NCBI GenBank assembly: GCA_903820035.1
Contig: CAIJFT010000015.1
Location: 1 to 32,098 of the forward strand
Direction: 5' to 3'
DNA: 32,098 bases
DNA from: an uncultured Opitutia bacterium
GTDB lineage: Bacteria > Verrucomicrobiota > Verrucomicrobiia > Opitutales > Opitutaceae
Translations under genes and position numbers: made by a program
Part shown: one piece after another, positions 10,696-20,300 of the stretch
How the letters are laid out: the number at the start of each line of letters is the position of its first letter
How positions within the stretch are numbered: position 1 is the stretch's first letter
Notes under the pieces: model-generated
The model's database searches: none
Told to the model about the DNA's origin: nothing
The model's input: only the letters and a program-made list of their open reading frames with translations

Positions 10696-10751
10696 GTCGC
10701 CGCGTTTGCGCCGGAGTCGACCACGTGGTCGCTGCGCGCCAACGCGGCTAC
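10696..10751. terminator. 56-bp imperfect palindrome 3' of the SGNH gene, possible terminator
   Basis: Starting 18 bp after the stop codon, the two arms 'GTCGCCGCGTT...' and, on the other strand, 'GTAGCCGCGTT...' pair over most of their length around a perfect 14-nt centre CGACCACGTGGTCG (10718-10731). There is no T-tract, so it may act as an RNA-processing hairpin or as a convergent terminator. The GTAG head on the minus strand links it to the REP-like elements elsewhere in the window. Confidence 0.45.
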
Positions 10752-10826
10752 GGCATTTCGATCGACGCTGCCGGCCGCATAACCCGGCATTCCCGCTGGG
10801 CGGCGCGGGCTTTCGGTGGAATTGAG

Positions 10827-10873
10827 GTCGGCCCGGCCGGTGGCCGGGCGACCCGCCCACCGGGCGCGTCTAC
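10827..10873. repeat. REP-like hairpin pair (family Z and partner), second copy
   Basis: GCCCGGCC-GGT-GGCCGGGC (10831-10849) is a perfect 8-bp stem with a GTC/GAC outer extension. It is followed by CGCCC-ACC-GGGCG (10854-10866), whose minus-strand reading has a GTAG head at 10873-10870. Both palindromes occur together at 8257-8321. The pair lies between the convergent SGNH and DUF1501 genes. Confidence 0.5.
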
Positions 10874-10926
10874 CCCGGAAACGAAGTCCGCGGGAGGCGG
10901 AGTGACCTCACCCCGCCTCCCTTCGC

Positions 10927-12402
10927 TCACGCCAGAATCGCCTTCACCACGTGGGCTTCCTCGACGCCGGTAAGACGCACGTTCAGGCCGCGGAACTTGT
11001 GGGTGAACCGGGTGTGGTCGATGCCGAGGCAGTGCAGGATCGTCGCGTGCAGGTCACGCAGGTGAACGGGGTTCTCGGTGATGTTGTAGCAGAAGTCGTC
11101 GGTCGCGCCGTACTCCATCCCGCCCTTGATGCCGCCGCCCGCGAGCCAGATCGTGAAGGCGCGGCCGTGGTGGTCACGGCCCATGCCCGGATCGCCGAGC
11201 TTGCCCTGGCTGAAGACGGTGCGCCCGAACTCCGTGGCAAACACCACGAGCGTATCCTCGAGCAGCCCGCGCTGCTTGAGGTCCTTGATCAACGCCGCCG
11301 TCGGCTGGTCGATGTCGTTGCACTGGTTCGGCAACTGGCGCGCGATCGCAATGTGCTGGTCCCAGCCGCGGTGAAACAACTGGACGAAGCGCACATCGCG
11401 CTCGAGGAGCCGGCGGGCGAGGAGGCAGTTGGCGGCGTAGGTGCCGGGCTTCTTCACCTCGGGGCCGTAGGCGGCGAGGGTCGCGGCCGACTCCTTGCTG
11501 ATGTCGGTCAACTCCGGCACCGACGTCTGCATGCGGAAGGCCATTTCGTAGGCGTCGATGCGCGCGATGGTTTCCGGATCACCGAGCTCCGCGGCCCGCT
11601 GGTGGTTGAGTTGGGCCAGATCGTCGAGCAACGCACGGCGCTGGTCGCGGTCCACCCCGGGCGGGTTGTTCAAATACAGGACCGGGTTCGCGCCCGGCCG
11701 CAGGCCCACCCCCTGATGCGACGCCGGCAAAAAGCCGCTACCCCAAAGCCGCGAAAAAATCGGCTGGCCGGGATTCTTGCCCGTGCCCTGCGAAACCATG
11801 GCGATGAACGCCGGCAGGTTTTCGTTTTCGGTGCCCAGCCCGTAGCTGGCCCATGCCCCCATGCTGGCATAACCGGGCTGCTGGTTGCCCGTGTTCATGT
11901 AGGTGATCGCCGGATCGTGGTTGATCGCCTCGGTGTGGAGACTCTTCACGATGCAGATGTCGTCCGCGATCGACTGAATCCCCGGCAGCAGATCGCTGAT
12001 CCACGTGCCGTGCTTGCCGCAGCGCTTGCCGGGCTTCAGCGGCGGGACCACCGGATACGCGCTCTGCCCGCTGGTCATGCCGGTAAGACGCTGCGTGCCC
12101 TTCACCGACGCGGGGATTTCCTTGCCCGCGTGCTGGTGCAGCATCGGCTTGTCGTCGAAGAGATCGACGTGGGAGAGCCCGCCGCTCTGGAAGAGACACA
12201 GCACGCGTTTCGCTTTCGGCGCAAAGTGCGGCAGGCCGGCCATCCCCCTGGCCTTGCCGGTCGCGCCGCCCGTGGCGGTGACCGCCTGGGAAAGGGTTGA
12301 GGACAATAACGAACCCAATGCGATGCCCCCGATACCGCGCGCAGAGTGCCCGAGGAACGTACGGCGGGTGAGATGTTGGAGGTAATCGTGAGCAGCTTGC
12401 AT
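10927..12402 (-). CDS. DUF1501 family secreted protein, second paralogue
   Basis: 491 aa. The start at 12402 gives [26 protein letters not shown], with a Tat-type RRTFLG around residues 13-18. Signatures: '[19 protein letters not shown]', '[16 protein letters not shown]', '[21 protein letters not shown]', and the terminal '[24 protein letters not shown]'. It keeps the full 'GRDHHG' and '[10 protein letters not shown]' endings that the shorter paralogue at 3081-4352 has lost or changed, so it looks like the more canonical member. It is transcribed after the DUF1549/DUF1553 gene with a 156-bp gap. Its role is unknown; co-occurrence with secreted cytochromes suggests a joint extracytoplasmic function. 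The leader is pyrimidine-rich (CTATCTCC before ATG). Confidence 0.9.
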   Translation of the reverse strand: MQAAHDYLQHLTRRTFLGHSARGIGGIALGSLLSSTLSQAVTATGGATGKARGMAGLPHFAPKAKRVLCLFQSGGLSHVDLFDDKPMLHQHAGKEIPASVKGTQRLTGMTSGQSAYPVVPPLKPGKRCGKHGTWISDLLPGIQSIADDICIVKSLHTEAINHDPAITYMNTGNQQPGYASMGAWASYGLGTENENLPAFIAMVSQGTGKNPGQPIFSRLWGSGFLPASHQGVGLRPGANPVLYLNNPPGVDRDQRRALLDDLAQLNHQRAAELGDPETIARIDAYEMAFRMQTSVPELTDISKESAATLAAYGPEVKKPGTYAANCLLARRLLERDVRFVQLFHRGWDQHIAIARQLPNQCNDIDQPTAALIKDLKQRGLLEDTLVVFATEFGRTVFSQGKLGDPGMGRDHHGRAFTIWLAGGGIKGGMEYGATDDFCYNITENPVHLRDLHATILHCLGIDHTRFTHKFRGLNVRLTGVEEAHVVKAILA

Positions 12403-12558
12403 GGAGATAGACCGAGCAGTTTTCGGAGGAGATGGCCGCAAAAAGGCGGAGAAAAACCGGAGGGCGATGGCCGGGTTCGAGGCGCCTAGACGCGCGCGGA
12501 AATCGGACGCCGGCCGGACGGAAGGTCTTGGTGCTTTTCGGCGGCTAAGAGGTTGGGA

Positions 12559-15500
12559 TCAGTTGCGCGTGACGGTTTCGCTGAGGTTGAGGAGCAACGA
12601 CGCCACTTGCGTCCACGCGGCGTGCTCGGCAACCGGCAGCCGTTCGTCGCGGGGCGATTCGCCGGCGGCAAGAAGCGCCCGGGCCGCCGTTTCATTCGCT
12701 GCATAACGTTGCCGTTCGCGCTGGAGCGCCGCCCGCAGCACCGCGAGTTCGTGGTCCAGGGCCGGACGCGAAAGACACTCGGCAAATACCCAACGCAACC
12801 GGGCCTCATCTCCGCCCTTGATCTTCCCTCCCTCACTCCCCGACTCCCGCAATCCCCTTTCCGCCAGCACCCGGGCCGCCTCGACGAACTGGACGTCGTT
12901 GAGCAGCACGAGCGCCTGCAGCGGGGTCGTGGTGTTGCCGCGGGCCACGGTGCAGACTTCGCGGTTGGGCGCATCAAAGGCCACCATGTTGGGCGGCGGG
13001 GCGGTGCGCTTCCAATAGGTGTAGAGCGAACGGCGGTACAACTTCTCGCCGTGGTCCTGCACAAAGGTCTGCGCCGTCGCCGGCGTGCTGCCGTAGTGGC
13101 TGACCTCGCGCCAAAGATCGAACGGTGTGTACGGATTCACACTCGGTCCCCCGACGCGCGGCACAAGCAGGCCCGCGATCTGCAGCGTCGCATCACGGAC
13201 CAACTCCGCCGGCAAACGGAAGCGCGGCCCGCGGGCGAGCAGGCGGTTCTGCGGATCGCGTTCGAGCTGCTCCGGCGTCGCCGCGGAGCTTTGCCGGTAG
13301 GTCGCACTGGTCACGATCGTCGTGACCAGCCGCTTCACATCCCAGCCGCTTTCCATGAAGTCCACCGCCAGCCAGTCGAGGAGCTCGGGGTGGCTCGGCC
13401 ACTCGCCCTGCGTGCCGAAATCCGCCGCCGTACCGACAATCCCGATACCAAACAACATTTTCCACCCCCGGTTGACCGCGACCCGCGCCGTGAGCGGATG
13501 CCCGCGCATCGTCAGCCAGCGGGCCAGACCGAGGCGGTCGGCGGACGCGCCCTCCGGCATGGACGGCAGGGCCAGCGGCGTGCCGGCGGTCACCTTCACC
13601 GTGGGCTGCGCGTAATCACCGCGGTTGAGGATGAACGTGTCGCGCGGCTTGTCCGCCACGCCCATGACCATCGTCGGAAACGACTGCGTCAGCACCCCGA
13701 TCCGCTCCTCGAGATTCGCCAGTTCCACGCGCAGCGCACGCAGCTCCGGCGCGTGTTGGGCGCAGTAGGTCCACAGCCGCGCCGCGGTCTCCGGGTTGCG
13801 GTTGGTCGCGGGGGTTTGCAGCGCCGCCACGATATCGGCGGGCAGGTCGGTACCGTCGTCGGTGCCGGTGATGACGAACACCTCGACCAGCTCGGGCATC
13901 AGCGCGCGACCGGCGCCGAAATTCAGCTGCACGTTGAGGAACGGCGTGGCGCCGGCGCGCAACGGCTCGGCGAACGTCGCGGTGAGGTGCACCGGACCGG
14001 TCGCCGCAAGATCGGGCGACCAGCCGCTGTCGTTGCGTGGATCGAGACAGCCCGCCGGGGGATTCGCCGGTTCCCAGGTGCTGGCCGTGACGCGCGCGAT
14101 CGGGCGGAGTTTGTGCAAATCCACCTGGTCGCCGGCGATGGCATCGGCCGAAAGGGAGAGCGCGGTCAGGCGGAACGAGCCCTTCCCGATTTCGTTCTCC
14201 ATCGCTTTCGCTTTGCCCTTGGCCTTCGCCTTGGCCGCGACCGCCGCGGCATTGCGCGTCGGCGTCGGGCCGTTGCCCCAACCACCGCCCGGCAACTCCG
14301 GCACGGGGTGCACCACGACGCGCACGCCGGTGATGGGCGCGTCAACCTTGGGCAGGGCGGTCGAAAAATCGAAGGCCGCGAGGTCGCCCGCCTGCTTGAT
14401 GCGCACGCGGTTGCCGTCCTCGACGACGAGCACGGCGCGGTTCGGAGTCGACGCCTTGAGCACGCTCACGGGATGCAGCTGCAGGTTGCGGCCGCGGGCG
14501 GCGAGCTGCGCCTGTTCGCGCGCGCTCCACGTGCGCAACACCGCGGCATCCGGTCGCTCGAGTTGCGCCTTGAGGGCGACCACGCGCGGGCGCAGGACGG
14601 ACTCCTCGTCGGTCTTCAGCACGGTGCGCACCGACGCAAAGGGGCCGGGGTTCACGCCGGCGTTTCCGTCGAGTCCCTTGTCGCCGAGCGAATTGAAGAA
14701 CGCGAAGGTGCGATAATAATCCTGCTGCGAGATCGGATCGAACTTGTGGTCATGGCACTGCGCGCACCCGAGGGTGAGGCCGAGCACCGCCTCGCCGAGC
14801 GTCTTCACGCGGTCGGCATTGTAGTTCAGAAGATTCTCGTCGGGGATGGTGCCACCCTCGTGGGTGACCATGTTGTTGCGCTGGAAACCCGTCGCGATAA
14901 GGTCGGCGTCGGTGCGATTCGGCAGCAGATCGCCCGCGAGTTGCTCGACGAGGAAACGGTCGTAGGGCTTGTTGTCGTTAAAAGCCTGGATCACCCAGTC
15001 GCGCCACAACCACATGTGCCGGCCGCCATCGATGGAGAAGCCGTTGGTGTCGGCATAGCGCGCGGCATCGAGCCAATCCAGGGCCAGGCGCTCACCAAAG
15101 TGCGGACTGGCGAGGAGGCGCGCCACAAGTTGGTCGTAGGCCAGCGGACCGCGATCCGCGGCGAACGCCTCGACCTCGGCGGAGGTCGGCGGCAGTCCGG
15201 TGAGATCAAGCGCGAGCCGGCGGATCAGCGTGCGGCGGTCGGCCTCGGCGGCGGGGCGAAGCTTTTCTAGGGCGAGCTGGGCGCGGACGAAGGCGTCGAT
15301 CGGCTGAGACGGAAGCGGGCGAGACGAGGAGGCGGGGAGAGGGGGAGAACGCTCCAAGTTCCCCCTTCCCTCTGCGTTCACCCCTGCGGTCAGGGGCAGC
15401 GGCGCCTTCCGGGGCGGGACGAACGACCAGTGTTCGGTGTAGGCGGCGCCTTCTTCGATCCACTGTTTGAGCTTCGCCTTCTGCGCGGCGGTAAGGGCGC

Positions 15501-15807
15501 GATTGGCGTCGGGCGGCGGCATGACCTCGTCGTCATGCGGGCTGGTGACGCGTTGCCACACTTCGCTGCCGGCCGGGTCGCGCGGCTTGAGCGGCGTGAA
15601 ATCCTCGCGGGCGGCATAGGCGGACTCGGCGATGTCGAGCCGGAGCTTGGCCTTGCGGCTCTTTTCATCGAAGCCGTGGCAGGAGAAACAATTCTCCGCG
15701 AGGATCGGCTTGATGTCGCGGTTGTAGTCGAGCGCCGGGGCGGCGCGCGCGATCCAGCACCACGGCAATAAAAGGGCGACGCCGGCGTAACGGGAAAATC
15801 GATTCAT
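12559..15807 (-). CDS. Secreted cytochrome c DUF1549/DUF1553 (PSD1) protein
   Basis: 1082 aa. The start at 15807 gives a signal peptide (MNRFSRYAGVALLLPWCWIARAA). A PSCyt1 haem domain follows directly, with CFSCH at residues 40-44. DUF1549 spans about 165-375 and ends in CAQCH at 348-352 followed by 'DHKFDPISQQDYYRTFAFFNS'. A long middle region (about 380-750) is beta-rich and contains a Lys/Ala low-complexity stretch near residue 530 (AKAKAKGKAKA). DUF1553 runs from about 757 ('RLGLARWLTMRGHPLTARVAVNR') to near the C-terminus. Unlike the paralogue at 4453-8163 it has no N-terminal LamG region. It heads a two-gene unit with the downstream DUF1501 gene. Biochemistry of this family is not established. 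Confidence 0.9.
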   Translation of the reverse strand: MNRFSRYAGVALLLPWCWIARAAPALDYNRDIKPILAENCFSCHGFDEKSRKAKLRLDIAESAYAAREDFTPLKPRDPAGSEVWQRVTSPHDDEVMPPPDANRALTAAQKAKLKQWIEEGAAYTEHWSFVPPRKAPLPLTAGVNAEGRGNLERSPPLPASSSRPLPSQPIDAFVRAQLALEKLRPAAEADRRTLIRRLALDLTGLPPTSAEVEAFAADRGPLAYDQLVARLLASPHFGERLALDWLDAARYADTNGFSIDGGRHMWLWRDWVIQAFNDNKPYDRFLVEQLAGDLLPNRTDADLIATGFQRNNMVTHEGGTIPDENLLNYNADRVKTLGEAVLGLTLGCAQCHDHKFDPISQQDYYRTFAFFNSLGDKGLDGNAGVNPGPFASVRTVLKTDEESVLRPRVVALKAQLERPDAAVLRTWSAREQAQLAARGRNLQLHPVSVLKASTPNRAVLVVEDGNRVRIKQAGDLAAFDFSTALPKVDAPITGVRVVVHPVPELPGGGWGNGPTPTRNAAAVAAKAKAKGKAKAMENEIGKGSFRLTALSLSADAIAGDQVDLHKLRPIARVTASTWEPANPPAGCLDPRNDSGWSPDLAATGPVHLTATFAEPLRAGATPFLNVQLNFGAGRALMPELVEVFVITGTDDGTDLPADIVAALQTPATNRNPETAARLWTYCAQHAPELRALRVELANLEERIGVLTQSFPTMVMGVADKPRDTFILNRGDYAQPTVKVTAGTPLALPSMPEGASADRLGLARWLTMRGHPLTARVAVNRGWKMLFGIGIVGTAADFGTQGEWPSHPELLDWLAVDFMESGWDVKRLVTTIVTSATYRQSSAATPEQLERDPQNRLLARGPRFRLPAELVRDATLQIAGLLVPRVGGPSVNPYTPFDLWREVSHYGSTPATAQTFVQDHGEKLYRRSLYTYWKRTAPPPNMVAFDAPNREVCTVARGNTTTPLQALVLLNDVQFVEAARVLAERGLRESGSEGGKIKGGDEARLRWVFAECLSRPALDHELAVLRAALQRERQRYAANETAARALLAAGESPRDERLPVAEHAAWTQVASLLLNLSETVTRN

Positions 15808-15946
15808 GACCGCGAAAAGGAGGGGATGGGCCGGCACCGTGGCAGGGAAATTCTCCGGCGTAAAGCGGGACGGCGGACGGCGCCGCGAAAATCCGCCGGC
15901 ACCGCCGGATGCCACCGGAACCAGCGCCCGGCCGGCGTTTCGCGAT

Positions 15947-15975
15947 TTGACCGTCGGGGGATTCCGTCCTGTAAC
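15947..15975 (+). promoter_or_regulatory. Candidate sigma-70-type promoter for the amidohydrolase
   Basis: TTGACC (15947-15952), a 17-nt spacer and TGTAAC (15970-15975) match the -35/-10 consensus at 5/6 and 4/6 positions. The start codon is 40 nt downstream of the -10 box. It lies in the 208-bp divergent spacer shared with the cytochrome gene. Read by eye only. Confidence 0.4.
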
Positions 15976-16015
15976 AGGCGCAGCCCCCGCCCAACCCGCG
16001 TCCCACGTCCTCCCC

Positions 16016-17140
16016 ATGCGCTCCCCTCTCCTGCTCTTCTCCGCTCTGGCCGTAAGCGCGTTTGCCGCCGACCAAGCCGCTTCTCCGCCGGCCGAAAAAA
16101 AATCTCCCGGACCGTCCATCTCGATCGAGGACTATAATCCCAAGTCCACCCTCCGCGTCCCGGAGCACACACTGACCCACGCCAAGTTCCCGTTCATCGA
16201 CGTCCACAACCACCAACGCAACGTCACTCCGGCCAAGCTGGATCAGCTGATCAAGGACATGGATGGCCTGAACATGCGCATCCTCGTCAACTCGCCGGTG
16301 AGCGGCGGGCAGGGCAAGTGGGTGGCCGAAGCCGTCAAGGCGATGAAGGCGAAGGACCCGCAGCGCTTCGCGGTGATGACCAATATCGATTACGCGGGCC
16401 TGGAGGACCCCGGTTACCCGGCCCGCGCCGCGGCCCAGGTGGAGGCCGACATCAAGGCCGGCGCTTGCGGCCTCAAGGTCTGGAAGCACCTCGGGATGAT
16501 GCTCAACGACAGCAAGGGCCGCATCCACGTCGATGATCCGCGTTTCGACCAGGTCTGGGAGGTGTGCGCGCAGTACAAGATTCCGGTGCTCATCCACACC
16601 GGTGATCCGTGGGGTCTGTTCCAGCCGATGGACAAAAACAACGAACGCTGGCTGGAGCTAAAGCTCCGGGCCACGCGTAACCAGTCCGAACAAACGAAGT
16701 TCACGTGGGAGCAGCTGATGGACGAGCAGCACCGGCTCTTTGCGAAGCACCCGAACACGATTTTCATCAACGCCCACCTCGGCTGGCTCGGTCACGACCT
16801 CGGCAAACTCGGTGAACTGCTCGACCGCCTGCCCAACGTCTACGCCGAGATCGGGGCGATCACCAGCGAGCTGGGCCGGCAGCCCCGCGCGGCCAAAACG
16901 TTTTTCACGAAGTACCAGGACCGGATCCTGTTCGGCAAGGACCTCTACGACGTGCCCGAATACTACACGTACTTCCGGCTGCTCGAGACCGACGACGAAT
17001 ACTTCGACCCGATCCGGAAATACCACGGCATCTGGAAACTCTACGGCCTCGATCTGCCCGACGACGTGCTGAAGAAGCTCTATTACAAAAACGCCCTGCG
17101 CATCATCCCGGGACTGTCCGCGGCAGGATTTCCGCAGTAG
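16016..17140 (+). CDS. Secreted amidohydrolase-2 family metal-dependent hydrolase
   Basis: 374 aa. The start at 16016 opens on a signal peptide (MRSPLLLFSALAVSAFAADQ). It shows the amidohydrolase TIM-barrel metal set: HNH at 64-66 ('FIDVHNHQ'), H194 ('VLIHTGDPWG'), H254 ('INAHLGWLG') and D309 ('ILFGKDLYD'). K154 in 'GLKVWKHLG' is in the right zone for another active-site residue. The family (PF04909) covers decarboxylases and lactonases, including sugar lactonases, but the substrate cannot be told. Secretion is unusual for this family, which is mostly cytoplasmic. The gene stands alone on the plus strand, divergent from the cytochrome gene and convergent with the TonB receptor gene. The leader ends CCTCCCC just before ATG. 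Confidence 0.8.
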   Translation: MRSPLLLFSALAVSAFAADQAASPPAEKKSPGPSISIEDYNPKSTLRVPEHTLTHAKFPFIDVHNHQRNVTPAKLDQLIKDMDGLNMRILVNSPVSGGQGKWVAEAVKAMKAKDPQRFAVMTNIDYAGLEDPGYPARAAAQVEADIKAGACGLKVWKHLGMMLNDSKGRIHVDDPRFDQVWEVCAQYKIPVLIHTGDPWGLFQPMDKNNERWLELKLRATRNQSEQTKFTWEQLMDEQHRLFAKHPNTIFINAHLGWLGHDLGKLGELLDRLPNVYAEIGAITSELGRQPRAAKTFFTKYQDRILFGKDLYDVPEYYTYFRLLETDDEYFDPIRKYHGIWKLYGLDLPDDVLKKLYYKNALRIIPGLSAAGFPQ

Positions 17141-17152
17141 GCGCCCCGCGTT

Positions 17153-17178
17153 GGCGCACCCGATTGCAGGTGTGCGCC
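17153..17178 (+). terminator. Hairpin after the amidohydrolase gene
   Basis: GGCGCAC (17153-17159) pairs perfectly with GTGCGCC (17172-17178), 12 bp after the stop codon, with a 12-nt loop. No T-run follows, so it is at best a weak intrinsic terminator or a 3'-end protecting hairpin. Confidence 0.35.
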
Positions 17179-17216
17179 CGACCGGGTTCGGCCAGAGGGG
17201 CGCGTCGTTCGCTTAA

Positions 17217-17289
17217 TCGTTCTCGTTATCCTGCTCGGACTCGTTTTTGGGATTGGCCGGAGGGACTACGATTAGGATGACGAGAACGA
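17217..17289. repeat. Inverted repeat between convergent genes
   Basis: TCGTTCTCGTTATCCT (17217-17232) and AGGATGACGAGAACGA (17274-17289) are inverted copies matching at 15 of 16 positions, separated by 41 nt. The element is AT-richer than its surroundings. It lies between the convergent amidohydrolase (stop 17140) and TonB receptor (stop 17368), a place where a bidirectional terminator or a miniature repeat would sit. Confidence 0.45.
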
Positions 17290-17367
17290 CGAAGGGCGGA
17301 TGGGGATGGGAAAACAGCCGCCCGAGGGGGAAATCAAACTCCACCCCTCGCGCCCCGCCCGGCGGGC

Positions 17368-20300
17368 TCAGAACCCGTAGGTCGCCCGGACCGTCCACGC
17401 GTGCCGCACGCGCGGCAAAAGGTAGCGCACGATGACGCCGGGGGCGGTCGCGGAATACGGCAGGCGGGCCTCCTGGCCGAAGATATTTTCGACGTTAAGC
17501 TGGAGGTCGAAACTCTGGCCGCGGGAGAGGGCGAAGCGTTTGCCGAGCATCCCGCTCCAGATGAGGGCGCTGCGGCCGAGGATCGCGGCGTCGTTGTTGG
17601 CGGCGTCGTAGCCGATGACGGCGGGGCCGCGGTAATTCGCGCCGAGGCCGGCGCGCACGCCGCGGGCGAAGCGCGGCGCGTCGTTGCCAAAGCGGTAACT
17701 GGAGAAGGTATTGAAGGTTTGCTCGACGTGCGCGAAGGGCGCCTTGCCCGTGCCGCGCAAGAACGGATCGGCGACGGCGAGGCCGTAGGCATAAACGTCG
17801 GCAAAGGTCGCGGGGGTGGTCACGAAGTCGCGCTGCGGCGTGCCGTCCCGCGCGCGCACGAAGGTCGCGACGGCGGCGGGAGTGTCGTCGAGGCGCGCGG
17901 GGCTTTTTTCCCAATCCGCCTTCACACTGCCGAGGAAGGCCATCGAGTCGGAAAGAATATTGGCCTGCGTGAGCTGGTTGCGGGCGAGGTTGAGCGTGAG
18001 GCTCCAGCCGGGCGCGAGGCGGCCGGTGATTTCGATCTCGGTGCCGCGACCCGCGAGGTCGGAGGCATCACGCGCCTGCGATTCAGTGTTGAGCAGCGTG
18101 ATGCCGGCGGCGGCGACGGAGGGCGGGAGTGACTGGCCGCGGGCGCGGAGCGTCGTGAGCACGGCGTTCGCGGCGGTGGAGATGTTGTTCTTGGGCGTGT
18201 TGAGCGCGGGTTGGAACTGGTTCGCCCCGTCGGCCCGGTAAACGTTCAGGTTGGCCGAGAGGCGGCCGCCGAGGAGCATGAGACGCACCCCGTAGTCCCG
18301 GCCGTCGCCCTCGATGGGCGGCAGCACGCGGGCAAAAATGTCCTTGAAGGCGCCCTGCGGAAACACGCTCTGTGACTGGTTGTAGGACAGGCCCAGCCAC
18401 GGCAGCGCAGTGACGACGGCGCCGAGGGTCTTGGTCGCGCCGTTGTTCACGGTGAGCGGCGCGCCCTCGAAGCGGTAGGGCCGCACCAGCCACGCGTTGG
18501 TCGAATTGGGCAGGCGCTCGCCGCCGGCGTTGGCGTCCATCACTTCGGCGCGATCCCGGCGGTAGCCGCCGGTGAATACCAAACGGTCGCCGGCCCAACG
18601 GCTCTGCAGCGCGAGCATGCCGCTGGTGTTGGTTTGCGCGACCCACGGGTAGAGGCTGTTGAAGACGAAGCCGGCCTTCATGCCGGGTGACTCCGGGATC
18701 GGATTGGCCCACGCGTCGAGGGCGCCACGCACGCCGCCGGGTTTGTCGAACTCAAGGTAAGTGCGACGGAGGATGGTGTTGGTCGCGGAGTCGATGGGTT
18801 GGGAGTTGCCGGGCGCGAGGTTGAACTCGGCGATGTTGCCGTTGCCAAAATAGCTGCGCTCCTTCTGCCAGGCGGCGGCGAAGCTGTGCCGCCCGAGCCA
18901 CGCGCGGCGGCGCGCGAGATCGAGCTCGTAGCCCACAGTGGCGCGCCACGTCTCGGAGCGCTGATCGAAAAGCTGGCGCAACGCCTGCGACTGCACGTAG
19001 GGCAGACCAACGAGGGGATTGGCGCGCGCAAGATCGGGCAGCAGCGAGCCGGGCAGCCGGCCCGCGGCGATGACCGAGTCGCCATCCGCCCAGTAGGCGC
19101 CGGGCAGCACGGGGTTGGGATCGCCGACGGCGTTGGCGTTGGGCTGGGTGAAGCCGCGGTAATAATTCGTCCGTACGTAGCCCAGCTCGACGCTCACGGG
19201 GCCGACGCGCTGATCGAGGAAGACGGAAGCGAGCGTGTAGTTGTTGTCCGTGCTGCGACCGGGTCCGGCGAGGTAAGCGTTGGCGGGAATAACCTGACCG
19301 TAGAAGGGATCGTCCACGGTGCCCCCGGAAGGCGCGGCGCCGGCGCTGATCGTCTCGAAGAAACCCGGACCCTGCGTGCCCGCCAGGTCGGGGCGCATGT
19401 CGGCGCCCGTGGTGGAGAGGCGGAACGGCTGCGCGCGGATCTGCGGCGCATACACGGCCTGCAGGGTATTGATGACGCGCAGCAACGACGGCGCGGGATT
19501 GGTGGCGGGCTGCAGCGGATTGGGGGCGCGCGGCGCGCCGTTCAACACCCAGCGCGAGTAGCCAAAGTCGGCCTGCGGGAAATTTCCCGGCGCGACCTGC
19601 TGGCGCACCATCCGCTCCACCCCGGCGCGCACCTGCGTGTTCTGGAACGGTTGATAGGTGGTGGCGACGGCGACGCCCTTGGCCTTGAGCATCTCGAATT
19701 CGAACCAGCCGCCGCGGTCCTCCACCATCGCGTTGGTGCGGAGGGCGAGCTTATCCTTGATGAGCGGAAAAGCGAAGTCGGCCTCGCTGCGCTTCTTCGC
19801 GAAGCGGCCGACCGTAAGCTGCGCGGTTTTCTGCCGGCCGTTGAGCACGGCGCGCTTGGCGTTGAGGTTGAACGCGCCGCCGGGCCGGCTCGCCCCATAG
19901 AGGATGGAGTTGGGACCGCGGCTCACGTCGGCGCGGTCGACGTTGAAGCGGTCGTTGGCGAGGATGCCGCGGCTCTGGACCATGTTGGGCAGGTAGTCGC
20001 GCGTGATGACCGACTCGGTGAAGCCGCGGATCGTGGCGCGCACGTCCCACGCCTGCGCGAGACCACCGCTCGAGTCGGTGCGATCGTTGTCGGAGCTCAT
20101 CGAATATTTGAGCATGTCGGCGACGTTCTCCGCGCCGATGTCGTCGAGAAATTCGCGGGTGAGCACGGAGATCGCGGCGGGCGTCTGGAACAGCGACGCG
20201 TTCATCCGCGTGCCCGAGAGCGTGTTGGCGGCGCGATAGCCCTCGTCACCCTCCGTCGAGACGACGAACGGCGACAGGTTGACGATGCTCTTTTCCGCGA

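Noticed and set aside
14195-14240. Lys/Ala repeat in the second cytochrome protein as a possible frameshift or insertion
   Set aside because: The frame is intact on both sides and the stretch fits a flexible linker within the variable middle region of the family.
12553-15270. Plus-strand open frame of about 900 codons
   Set aside because: Antisense to the DUF1549/DUF1553 cytochrome gene, which has signal peptide, haem motifs and family signatures; the antisense product has none.
17213-17398. Small minus-strand open frame of 61 codons with a hydrophobic centre
   Set aside because: It overlaps the 3' end of the receptor gene and lies over the inverted repeat at 17217-17289; composition follows from the repeat, and no start signal is seen.
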